The notes under the pieces were generated by a model. That model was not told the origin of the DNA, searched no databases, and saw only the letters and a program-made list of their open reading frames with translations. From the NCBI GenBank assembly GCA_017622995.1, contig JAGAQA010000003.1, positions 103,333-167,332 on the forward strand: a stretch of DNA of 64,000 nucleotides, given 5' to 3'. This DNA is from Oscillospiraceae bacterium (GTDB taxonomy: Bacteria > Bacillota > Clostridia > Oscillospirales > Oscillospiraceae). This document shows positions 33,721 through 40,618 of this stretch, in pieces. Position 1 is the stretch's first letter. Each line of letters opens with the position of its first letter. A program made the translations under genes and the position numbers.

Positions 33721-33733
33721 GTGATGACATCAC
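33721..33733 (+). promoter_or_regulatory. Palindrome upstream of the SDR gene
   Basis: Perfect 13-base palindrome GTGATG-A-CATCAC preceded by T (TGTGATG...), Crp/Fnr-box-like but with a shorter spacer. A -10-like TATATT is at 33756-33761 and the SDR gene SD is AAGGAGG. A possible regulatory site for this redox operon. Confidence 0.45.
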
Positions 33734-33794
33734 GGAAAGGAACTGATCTTTTGGGTATATTACAACCATAGATCATACCAAGGAGGTATTCGAT

Positions 33795-34541
33795 ATGAGA
33801 CTCAAAGATAAAGTTGCCATTATTACCGGTGGAAGTCGAGGAATCGGATTTGCTACCGCAGATAAATTTTTGAAGGAAGGTGCTACGGTAATCCTGACCG
33901 CAAGCTCGCAAAGTTCTGCTGACAAAGCGGTTGCGCAGCTGAAAGAAAAGTACCCTGATGCAACAGTTGCGGGAATCAGTCCTAACCTGTCTAATTTGGA
34001 ATCTGTCCGCAATGCCTTCCGAGAAGCTGCCTCGAAATACGGTTGCATTGATATTCTGGTGAACAACGCCGGTGTATCCGAAAGCACGCCCTTTACCGAG
34101 TATACGGAGGAAACCTTTGATAAGGTTATGGATCTGAATGTAAAAGGTGTGTTCAATGCTACAAGAGCCGCCAGTGAGTGTATGATTGCAAAAGGTCAAG
34201 GTGTTATTCTCTCTACTTCCTCAATGGTCAGCATTTACGGCCAACCCAGCGGTTTTGCTTATCCCGCATCCAAATTCGCCGTCAATGGCCTGACGGTTTC
34301 CCTTGCCCGGGAATTGGGTCCGAAGGGTATTCGAGTGAATGCAGTCGCTCCCGGTATTACTCTGACCGATATGATGAAGGCTGTTCCCAAGGAAGTAATC
34401 GATCCGCTGATTAAGCAAATTCCGCTGCGCCGCCTGGGTCAGCCGGAGGATATTGCCAATGCCTTTGTGTTCCTGGCATCTGACGAAGCATCCTATATCA
34501 CGGGTGTTGTGCTCAGTGTAGACGGAATGGCAAGAACTTAA
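33795..34541 (+). CDS. Short-chain dehydrogenase/reductase (FabG-like)
   Basis: 248 residues, typical classical SDR length. The NAD(P)-binding motif TGGSRGIG is at 12-19, NNAGVSES at about 89, the catalytic Ser in STSSMVSIYG, and the YxxxK motif in FAYPASKFA (Tyr then Lys). The end SDEASYITGVVLSVDGMA is standard. The substrate is unknown; it resembles 3-oxoacyl-ACP reductases but lies outside any fatty acid cluster. It is followed by rhodanese, thioredoxin and CoA-disulfide reductase genes and may form an operon with them. Confidence 0.9.
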   Translation: MRLKDKVAIITGGSRGIGFATADKFLKEGATVILTASSQSSADKAVAQLKEKYPDATVAGISPNLSNLESVRNAFREAASKYGCIDILVNNAGVSESTPFTEYTEETFDKVMDLNVKGVFNATRAASECMIAKGQGVILSTSSMVSIYGQPSGFAYPASKFAVNGLTVSLARELGPKGIRVNAVAPGITLTDMMKAVPKEVIDPLIKQIPLRRLGQPEDIANAFVFLASDEASYITGVVLSVDGMART

Positions 34542-34551
34542 AACGGAAACA

Positions 34552-34573
34552 GGGCAGCTGGAAACGGCTGCCC
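34552..34573 (+). terminator. Hairpin after the SDR gene
   Basis: Stem GGGCAGC / GCTGCCC with loop TGGAAACG and no T run; possibly a partial terminator or mRNA processing hairpin. Confidence 0.4.
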
Positions 34574-34597
34574 CATCTTCAAAATATGGAGGTACAC

Positions 34598-34987
34598 ATG
34601 AAAAGAATCATTCCTATTTTAATTGCGTTACTGCTTTTGTCCGGTTGTGGAGCCGTATCCGCTGAAAAAACCTATCGACAGATTACCATGGAGGAAGCTG
34701 TTACGATGATGGAGAAGGAAACCGGATACATCATCCTCGATGTGCGTACTGCTCAGGAATATGGCGAAAAGCATATTCCGGGCGCGATCAATATTGCCAA
34801 CGAATCCATTGGCACAGAGGATATCTCTGAACTGCCTGATAAAGATCAGCTGATTCTGGTATACTGCCGCAGCGGTAATCGGAGTAAGCAGGCATCCGAA
34901 AAACTGGTGAAGCTGGGCTACACCAATATTGTAGAGATCGGTGGAATTAACAGTTGGCCCGGTGAAACAGTCACCGGCGATAAGTGA
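34598..34987 (+). CDS. Rhodanese-like lipoprotein
   Basis: Start at ATG 34598 (MKRIIPILIALLLLSGCGAV) after GGAGGTACAC. A lipobox LSGC gives a lipid-anchored Cys17, so the domain faces outside the membrane. A single rhodanese domain follows (ILDVRTAQEYGEKHIPGAIN), with active-site Cys90 in VYCRSGNRSKQA. It transfers sulfane sulfur or handles persulfides. It is the first of three rhodanese domains in this block. Confidence 0.85.
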   Translation: MKRIIPILIALLLLSGCGAVSAEKTYRQITMEEAVTMMEKETGYIILDVRTAQEYGEKHIPGAINIANESIGTEDISELPDKDQLILVYCRSGNRSKQASEKLVKLGYTNIVEIGGINSWPGETVTGDK

Positions 34988-35057
34988 TATCATCACAGAG
35001 CAAACAACGACTGCCGGATATAATAAAGCCATAAAATGAAAACAGGAGGACTTCAAT

Positions 35058-35363
35058 ATGTCTGCTATCAGTGTAAATAAAAACAATTATGGTCAAGAGG
35101 TTTTGAACTCGGACAAGCCCGTCCTGCTGGATTTCTGGGCAAGCTGGTGCGGCCCCTGCCGGATGGTCAGTCCTATCGTGGACGAAATTGCCGCAGAGCG
35201 CAGTGACATCAAAGTGTGCAAAATCAATGTGGACGAGCAGCCGGAGCTGGCAGCGCGGTTCGGTGTGATGAGCATCCCCACTCTGGCAGTGATGAAGAAC
35301 GGAAAGGTTATCAATCAGGCTGTCGGTGCCAGACCGAAAGCCCAGATTCTCGCCATGCTGTAA
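35058..35363 (+). CDS. trxA: Thioredoxin
   Basis: 101 residues with the active site WCGPC (Cys31, Cys34) in [14 protein letters not shown], and the cis-Pro loop [13 protein letters not shown]. Normal thioredoxin length. SD AGGAGGACTTCAAT. It may reduce persulfides or disulfides produced by the adjoining rhodaneses and CoA-disulfide reductase; the next start is only 12 bases past its stop. Confidence 0.95.
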   Translation: MSAISVNKNNYGQEVLNSDKPVLLDFWASWCGPCRMVSPIVDEIAAERSDIKVCKINVDEQPELAARFGVMSIPTLAVMKNGKVINQAVGARPKAQILAML

Positions 35364-35375
35364 GGAGGTGCAACG

Positions 35376-35696
35376 ATGGGATTCTTCAATTTCCTGAAAG
35401 ACCCTGACATCAATCAGGGTGTCAAAGAATATCGTGCCACAGATGGCGCAGTCCTGCTGGATGTTCGCACCCCCGATGAATACCGACAGGGGCATATCCC
35501 CGGCAGTAAAAATGTTCCTTTGCAGTCCATTGACAAAGTGGCTGATATGATTGAGGGTAAAGCTACCCCCATCTTTGTACACTGTCTCAGTGGCGCAAGA
35601 AGCCGTCAGGCAACCGCTATTTTGCAGCAGATGGGTTATAACAACGTGAAAAACATCGGCGGTATTTCCGCTTATACAGGAAAGGTGGAACGCTAA
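35376..35696 (+). CDS. Single-domain rhodanese
   Basis: 106 residues, cytoplasmic (no signal peptide). Rhodanese motifs LLDVRTPDEYRQGHIPGSKN and active-site Cys70 in FVHCLSGARSRQA. SD AAGGAGGTGCAACG. It sits between trxA and the CoA-disulfide reductase gene with 12- and 1-base gaps, so it is very likely one transcript. Confidence 0.9.
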   Translation: MGFFNFLKDPDINQGVKEYRATDGAVLLDVRTPDEYRQGHIPGSKNVPLQSIDKVADMIEGKATPIFVHCLSGARSRQATAILQQMGYNNVKNIGGISAYTGKVER

Positions 35697-35697
35697 C

Positions 35698-37389
35698 ATG
35701 AAGGTTGTGATCGTAGGCGGTGTGGCAGGCGGTGCTACCGCTGCCGCCCGTATTCGCAGACGAAATGAGCAGGCGGAAATTGTGGTATTTGAGCGGTCGG
35801 GATATATTTCTTACGCCAACTGCGGTCTGCCGTATTATATTGGTGATGTGATCACCGATCCCGAGGCTCTGACCCTCCAGACCCCGGAAAGCTTCTTCTC
35901 TCGCTTCCGGGTGGCCATGAAGGTGCGCCATGAGGTCACGGCAATCCACCCTGACCGGAAATCCGTTTCCGTTCGGAATCTGGAAACCGGGAAAGTATTC
36001 GAGGAAAGCTACGACAAACTGCTGCTCTCTCCCGGTGCGAAACCCACCCAGCCCCGGCTACCCGGTGTGGGGCTTAATAAGCTCTTCACCCTGCGCACTG
36101 TGGAGGACACCTTCCGCATGAAAGAATTTATCCGAACCAATCACCCCAAATCTGCCGTTCTGGCAGGCGGAGGTTTTATTGGTTTGGAGCTGGCGGAAAA
36201 TCTGCGGGAGCTGGGAATGGAAGTCACCATTGTCCAGCGTCCGAAACAGCTTATGAATCCCTTTGACCCGGATATGGCTGCGTTCATCCACAATGAAATG
36301 CGCAGGAACGGTGTAAAGCTGGCACTTGGTCATACCGTAGAAGGGTTTGAGGAAAGAAACGGCGGCGTGGATGTGCTGCTGAAGGACGAAACGCCCCTCC
36401 ATGCCGACATGGTGGTGCTGGCCATCGGCGTTTCTCCGGACACCCACCTCGCTCAAGAAGCTGGACTGGAACTGGGCGTGAAGGGCAGTATCGTGGTCAA
36501 TGACCGGATGGAGACCTCCGTTCCCGACATCTACGCCGTAGGCGATGCGGTTCAGGTGAAGCACTTTGTCACCGGGCAGGATGCGCATGTTTCTTTGGCA
36601 GGCCCTGCCAACAAACAGGGGCGAATTGCGGCGGACAATATCTGCGGCGGCGACAGCCATTATACCGGCTCCCAAGGCAGCAGCGTCATCAAAGTATTTG
36701 ATTTGACCGCCGCCACTACCGGAATCAATGAGACCAACGCGAAAAAGGCCGGGCTGGATGTGGACAAGGTCATTCTTTCCCCCATGAGCCATGCGGGCTA
36801 CTACCCCGGCGGTAAGGTCATGACCATGAAGGTGGTCTTTGAAAAGCAGACATACCGCCTGCTGGGCGCTCAGATCGTGGGCTACGAAGGCGTGGACAAG
36901 CGCATCGACGTGCTGGCAACTGCCATTCACGCCGGGATGAAAGCCACCCAGCTGAAGGATCTGGATCTGGCATATGCACCGCCTTACTCCTCCGCCAAAG
37001 ACCCTGTAAACATGGCGGGCTTTATGATTGAGAATATCGCAAACGGTATTCTGAAACAGTGGCATCTGGAGGATGCTTCCGGGCTGCCCCGGGACGGCAG
37101 CGTGACCCTGCTGGATACCAGAACGGTCAAAGAATACGCCAGAGGACATGTGGACGGCTTTGTCAATATCCCGGTGGACGAGCTGCGGGAACGGTTGGGT
37201 GAACTGGACAAGAGTAAGCCTGTCTACGTCATCTGCCAGAGCGGCCTGCGCAGCTACATCGCCTGCCGCATCCTGGCCGGAAACGGCTATAACTGCTACA
37301 ACTTCTCCGGCGGCTTCCGGTTCTATGACGCGGTAACGCATGACCGCTGCCTCATCCAGTCGGCAACCGCCTGCGGGATGGATCAATGA
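35698..37389 (+). CDS. CoA-disulfide reductase with C-terminal rhodanese domain
   Basis: 563 residues. The FAD-binding Rossmann motif VVIVGGVAGGATAAARIRRR is at the N-terminus and the redox Cys42 in SYANCGLPYY. The NAD(P)H domain (AVLAGGGFIGLELAENL), the FAD motif (DIYAVGDAVQ) and the dimerisation domain follow. A C-terminal rhodanese domain at about 460-555 has Cys513 in VYVICQSGLRSY. This CoADR-RHD fusion reduces CoA persulfides, polysulfides or CoA disulfide. Together with the two rhodaneses and thioredoxin it forms a sulfane-sulfur handling operon. A bidirectional terminator follows. Confidence 0.92.
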   Translation: MKVVIVGGVAGGATAAARIRRRNEQAEIVVFERSGYISYANCGLPYYIGDVITDPEALTLQTPESFFSRFRVAMKVRHEVTAIHPDRKSVSVRNLETGKVFEESYDKLLLSPGAKPTQPRLPGVGLNKLFTLRTVEDTFRMKEFIRTNHPKSAVLAGGGFIGLELAENLRELGMEVTIVQRPKQLMNPFDPDMAAFIHNEMRRNGVKLALGHTVEGFEERNGGVDVLLKDETPLHADMVVLAIGVSPDTHLAQEAGLELGVKGSIVVNDRMETSVPDIYAVGDAVQVKHFVTGQDAHVSLAGPANKQGRIAADNICGGDSHYTGSQGSSVIKVFDLTAATTGINETNAKKAGLDVDKVILSPMSHAGYYPGGKVMTMKVVFEKQTYRLLGAQIVGYEGVDKRIDVLATAIHAGMKATQLKDLDLAYAPPYSSAKDPVNMAGFMIENIANGILKQWHLEDASGLPRDGSVTLLDTRTVKEYARGHVDGFVNIPVDELRERLGELDKSKPVYVICQSGLRSYIACRILAGNGYNCYNFSGGFRFYDAVTHDRCLIQSATACGMDQ

Positions 37390-37426
37390 AATATGCCCAC
37401 GGATCATCAAAGTCCGTGGGCATATT
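37390..37426. terminator. Bidirectional terminator between CoADR and the Crp-like gene
   Basis: Perfect stem AATATGCCCACGGA / TCCGTGGGCATATT with a nine-base loop, between two converging genes. Confidence 0.85.
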
Positions 37427-37428
37427 CC

Positions 37429-38088
37429 TTATGTACCGTATTGTTTCTGCATTGCCGCCCTGTTGGTAATTTCCACCGTTCCTCGGGAGAGCTTCACCAG
37501 CCCCTCGTTCTGGAAATAACGCAGCATCCGGGTCACTACCTCCCGTGGATTACCCAGGTGACTGCCGATGGTCTCGTGGGTGATCTTCAGGACATCCGTC
37601 CCTTCCAGCGCGCTTTCTTCCAGCAGGAAGCCTGCCAGCCGCTGGTCAAAGCGCTTCCACAGAATCTGCTCCAGCAGCCACATGACATCGGAAAATCTGC
37701 CTGCCATGACTTCATTCGTAAAATTTGCCAGCGGTGCGGACTGATCCATGACAGATTTATAACTATCTGCGGGTATGATCCAAAGTTCAGTGTCCTTTTC
37801 CGCTTCAATCATCACCTCAAATTGAATGGAACGCATCATGCAGGAGGCAGAGAACAGGCAGATATCTCCCTCTAATAGGCGGTAAAGCGTAATCTCCCGC
37901 CCTTCCTCTGAAAGAATATACGCCCGCAGCTGCCCATGCTGCACCAAAAGCAAACCGGTACAGTCCATACTGCCGCTGTGAAGCAGCGTGCCTTTTGGGA
38001 TAGCACGCCGTATTGTACTCTCAATTAACTTCTCTTGCTGTCCGGACGCTAGCTGATTCCATATGGGAAAAAAGTCTCTCAGTTCCAT
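37429..38088 (-). CDS. Crp/Fnr family transcriptional regulator
   Basis: Start at 38088 (MELRDFFPIWNQLASG) after GGAGGCAGTGGT, giving 219 residues; a start at 38136 would overlap the operator. The N-terminal cyclic-nucleotide-type beta barrel (GTLLHSGSMDCTGLLLVQHG; EITLYRLLEGDICLFSASCM) is followed by the dimer helix and a C-terminal winged helix (ITHETIGSHLGNPREVVTRM, LRYFQNEGLV). Cysteines in CLFSASCM could sense redox state or nitric oxide, as in some Fnr relatives. It probably controls the divergent DUF134 gene and itself through the TTGACWTATGTC boxes. Confidence 0.9.
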   Translation of the reverse strand: MELRDFFPIWNQLASGQQEKLIESTIRRAIPKGTLLHSGSMDCTGLLLVQHGQLRAYILSEEGREITLYRLLEGDICLFSASCMMRSIQFEVMIEAEKDTELWIIPADSYKSVMDQSAPLANFTNEVMAGRFSDVMWLLEQILWKRFDQRLAGFLLEESALEGTDVLKITHETIGSHLGNPREVVTRMLRYFQNEGLVKLSRGTVEITNRAAMQKQYGT

Positions 38089-38114
38089 ACCACTGCCTCC
38101 TTCTTGCTGCCTCC

Positions 38115-38143
38115 AGTATAACCCTGTTTTCGACATAAGTCAA
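38115..38143 (-). promoter_or_regulatory. Promoter of the Crp-like gene with operator box A
   Basis: On the minus strand -35 TTGACT (38143-38138) and -10 TATACT (38120-38115) are 17 bases apart. The -35 is the left half of TTGACTTATGTCG (38143-38131), matching box B of the divergent promoter in 11 of 13 positions. Confidence 0.75.
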
Positions 38144-38151
38144 TTATATTC

Positions 38152-38180
38152 TTGACATATGTCATATATAAAGGTATACT
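38152..38180 (+). promoter_or_regulatory. Promoter of the DUF134 gene with operator box B
   Basis: -35 TTGACA (38152-38157) and -10 TATACT (38175-38180) have a 17-base spacer. The -35 is part of palindromic TTGACATATGTCA (38152-38164). Together with box A it makes a symmetric divergent control region. Confidence 0.8.
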
Positions 38181-38216
38181 AATTTTGATAAACCATGGGA
38201 CAAGGAGGTGCGCACG

Positions 38217-38987
38217 TTGCCAAGACCCAAAAAATGCAGAAGCGTCTGTGAGCTTCCCCGGACCCTGGCATTTTCGCCGGATGACCTGTCCGATTCCAGA
38301 GAGGCGGTCATCCTAACCGTGGAGGAATACGAAACCATTCGCCTGATTGACAAGGAGGGACTATCTCAGGAACAGTGCAGCGAACGGATGCAGGTTGCCA
38401 GAACCACGGTGCAGCAGATCTATGCCAGCGCCAGGAAAAAGCTGGCGGATGTTCTGGTAGACGGCCTTCCGCTGCGGATTGCAGGTGGGGATTACCGGCT
38501 CTGCAACGGTGGGAGAAGCAATTGCGCTCACAGCGCCTGCTACAAACAAAAACTCAGTCAAATTTATGCAAAACCGAAAGGAGAAGCAATGATGAGAATC
38601 GCGGTAACTTATGAAAACGGAAGTGTCTTCCAGCACTTTGGCCATACGGAGCAGTTCAAAATTTATGATGTTCAGGATGGAAAAATCATTGCGTCAGAGG
38701 TGGTGGACACGGCTGGCAGCGGACACGGCGCGTTGGCGGGCGTGCTGAGTGCCCTAAACGTGGACGCTCTGATCTGTGGCGGCATCGGCGGTGGTGCCCA
38801 GATGGCTCTGGAAGCAGCGGGCATTCGGCTGTACGGCGGTGTATCCGGCAGCGCAGACGCGGCAGCAGAGGCACTGGCGGCAGGCAAGCTGGACTTTAAC
38901 CCCCATGTCCGGTGTGATCATCACGACCACCATGGGGAAGGGCACACCTGCGGCTCTCACGGCTGCGGCAGCCATTCCTGCGGCTGA
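38217..38987 (+). CDS. DUF134 DNA-binding protein fused to a NifX/NifB-type cofactor-binding domain
   Basis: Starts at TTG 38217 (PRPKKCRSVCELP follows the start, the usual DUF134 beginning) after AAGGAGGTGCGCACG; the GTG at 38208 is inside the SD. Residues 1-110 are DUF134 with an HTH (LSQEQCSERMQVARTTVQQI) and Cys residues that may bind metal (CNGGRSNCAHSAC). Residues 122-228 are a dinitrogenase iron-molybdenum cofactor domain (MRIAVTYENGSVFQHFGHTE; ALICGGIGGGAQMALEAAGI). The tail is His/Cys-rich (HHDHHGEGHTCGSHGCG). It may sense or carry a metal cluster and bind DNA. It is divergent from the Crp-like regulator. Confidence 0.88.
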   Translation: MPRPKKCRSVCELPRTLAFSPDDLSDSREAVILTVEEYETIRLIDKEGLSQEQCSERMQVARTTVQQIYASARKKLADVLVDGLPLRIAGGDYRLCNGGRSNCAHSACYKQKLSQIYAKPKGEAMMRIAVTYENGSVFQHFGHTEQFKIYDVQDGKIIASEVVDTAGSGHGALAGVLSALNVDALICGGIGGGAQMALEAAGIRLYGGVSGSADAAAEALAAGKLDFNPHVRCDHHDHHGEGHTCGSHGCGSHSCG

Positions 38988-39178
38988 AATCCCTGCTGAC
39001 CCGCTACCAGGCTGAGGGCGAGAAAATGCTCCAGAAGGCTGTCTTTGAGAAGAGCGGCGTCACCATGTGGGAGTGCCGCAACTGCGGTCATCTGGTGGTT
39101 GGCACCAAGGCTCCCGACGTGTGTCCCGTCTGCAAGCATCCGCAGGCCTACTTCGAGGTTCGCAAGGAGAACTACTAA
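38987..39178 (+). pseudogene. C-terminal fragment of rubrerythrin (rubredoxin-like domain)
   Basis: The frame starting in the end of the DUF134-NifX gene reads LLTRYQAEGEKMLQKAVFEK, then MWECRNCGHLVVGTKAPDVC and PVCKHPQAYFEVRKENY. That is the rubrerythrin C-terminus with the two CxxC pairs of the rubredoxin-type iron site. The N-terminal diiron domain is missing. An internal ATG at 39026 could make a 50-residue rubredoxin-like peptide, but no SD precedes it. It is a deletion scar or remnant next to the metal-binding gene. Confidence 0.7.
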
Positions 39179-39266
39179 GGGAACTATAAATAGATCGTCT
39201 GCAGATGCACAGCGGCTGGGCCGCATGACACACGAATGACCTCAGCCGTTTTATGAGTGCGGTATT

Positions 39267-39314
39267 AAAAATCCCCAGGCTTCTCCTTATCGGATGATGC
39301 CCTGGGGATTTTTG
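39267..39314 (+). terminator. Terminator after the rubrerythrin fragment
   Basis: Stem AAAAATCCCCAGG / CCTGGGGATTTTT with a 21-base loop, followed by GCGTTTTG. Confidence 0.75.
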
Positions 39315-39746
39315 CGTTTTGAAATGAATGAGACAGCCCTTTTTTTGGTTAACCAACATGAATTGGATATTATTGGCGCACAATCATACGCCCACGGCCG
39401 CTTTATGCATAACGTAATCGATTGAGGACCTTTCTATGTAATGTAATATGGACCGTACCGTGATATTGTATAAAAATCGTATCAAAAAATTGTAAATTAT
39501 ACTGTCTATTATTTTAGCTCCAGATATTGCATTTACCGTTCAAGTGTGCTAGCATGACTTAAAGAATGCTGAAAATGTTTCCATTTTTATTCATTCGTTC
39601 ATTCTGCGGCACAATTTTCTTCGACAGGATGATGGAAATGATGCTGCAGGAGAATGGGAATGGAACTGGTAACAATCGGATGTATGAAACACAACAAAGC
39701 AATGTGTTCCGAAAGATTCCGTGACAATACGAAAGAAGCGTAGCTT
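39315..39746. other. Intergenic region upstream of the pilus operon (432 bases)
   Basis: The region is AT-rich. A possible promoter has TTGCAT (39527-39532), 17 bases, and TAGCAT (39550-39555). Another -10-like TATACT lies near 39498. The long distance from these to the first start (about 190-240 bases) leaves a 5' leader in which I see no recognised riboswitch. No gene is supported here. Confidence 0.4.
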
Positions 39747-40013
39747 ATGACAGACAAGGAACTGCACAGACTCAGCCGCAAGGAGTTGCTGGAGATGCTG
39801 CTTGCGCAGACACAGGAGAATGATAAACTGAAAGAGGAATTGCGCCGCGCGCAAAGGCAACTGTCAGACAGGCGGCTGCTTCAGGAGAATGCCGGCTCCA
39901 TGGCGGAGGCGGCTATGCGGCTGAACGCCGTGTTTGAAGCTGCGGACAGGGCGGCACAGCAGTATCTTGAGAATGTTCGCCGTTCGGCGGAGGAGCGTAC
40001 AGGAACGAAATGA
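39747..40013 (+). CDS. Small coiled-coil protein heading the pilus operon
   Basis: 88 residues, soluble, helical and charged: ELHRLSRKELLEMLLAQTQE, NDKLKEELRRAQRQLSDR, then a second helix (AAQQYLENVRRSAEER). No domain is assigned, but similar short proteins precede signal peptidase genes in pilus clusters of Clostridia. The SD is weak (GAAAGAAG). Its stop overlaps the signal peptidase start by 4 bases (ATGA). Confidence 0.7.
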   Translation: MTDKELHRLSRKELLEMLLAQTQENDKLKEELRRAQRQLSDRRLLQENAGSMAEAAMRLNAVFEAADRAAQQYLENVRRSAEERTGTK

Positions 40014-40600
40014 AACCGATGATGAAGGAACCGATGGACTACCCCACCGCTGATCAGCTTACCGCGGAGTTGGAGCGGGTAAAGTATCAATCCCGTTTCG
40101 GCGCGGTTCTGCGCAGCACCCTGTATACGCTGATCGTTGTGGCGGCGGTCGCCGTGCTGGTGGCGACGATCTGGATGCCGGTTCTTCAGATTTACGGAGC
40201 GTCCATGACGCCGACGCTGAATGAGGGTGACATTGTGGTCTCCCTCAAAGGCTCTGAGTTTCATCAGGGCGATCTGGTGGCGTTTTATCTGGGGAACAAG
40301 ATTCTGGTGAAGCGCTGCATTGCCGGTCCGAGCCAGTGGGTGGATATCGATGAGGAAGGAAACGTCTATGTGGACGGCAAGCTGCTGGACGAGCCCTACC
40401 TGAAGGAAAAATCCTTTGGCGACTGCAATCTGGAGCTGCCCTACCAGGTGCCGGACAACCGGTACTTCTGCATGGGCGACCACCGTTCTACCTCGGTGGA
40501 TTCCCGGCATACGGAGATTGGCTGTGTGTCGGAGGAACAGATTGTTGGAAAAATTGTATTCCGGGTTTTCCCCTTTGGCGGATTCGGAAAATTGAAATAG
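40010..40600 (+). CDS. lepB: Signal peptidase I dedicated to the pilus cluster
   Basis: 196 residues. One N-terminal membrane helix (STLYTLIVVAAVAVLVATIW, about 36-55) precedes the catalytic Ser65 in YGASMTPTL and Lys101 in NKILVKRCIAG. The signature MGDHRSTSVDSRHTE follows (Gram-positive type I SPase box E). It is membrane-bound with the active site outside, and likely matures the pilins and adhesin encoded next. The start overlaps the upstream stop; the adhesin begins 18 bases after its stop. Confidence 0.93.
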   Translation: MKPMMKEPMDYPTADQLTAELERVKYQSRFGAVLRSTLYTLIVVAAVAVLVATIWMPVLQIYGASMTPTLNEGDIVVSLKGSEFHQGDLVAFYLGNKILVKRCIAGPSQWVDIDEEGNVYVDGKLLDEPYLKEKSFGDCNLELPYQVPDNRYFCMGDHRSTSVDSRHTEIGCVSEEQIVGKIVFRVFPFGGFGKLK

Positions 40601-40618
40601 AATGGAGGAAGTTGCCGG

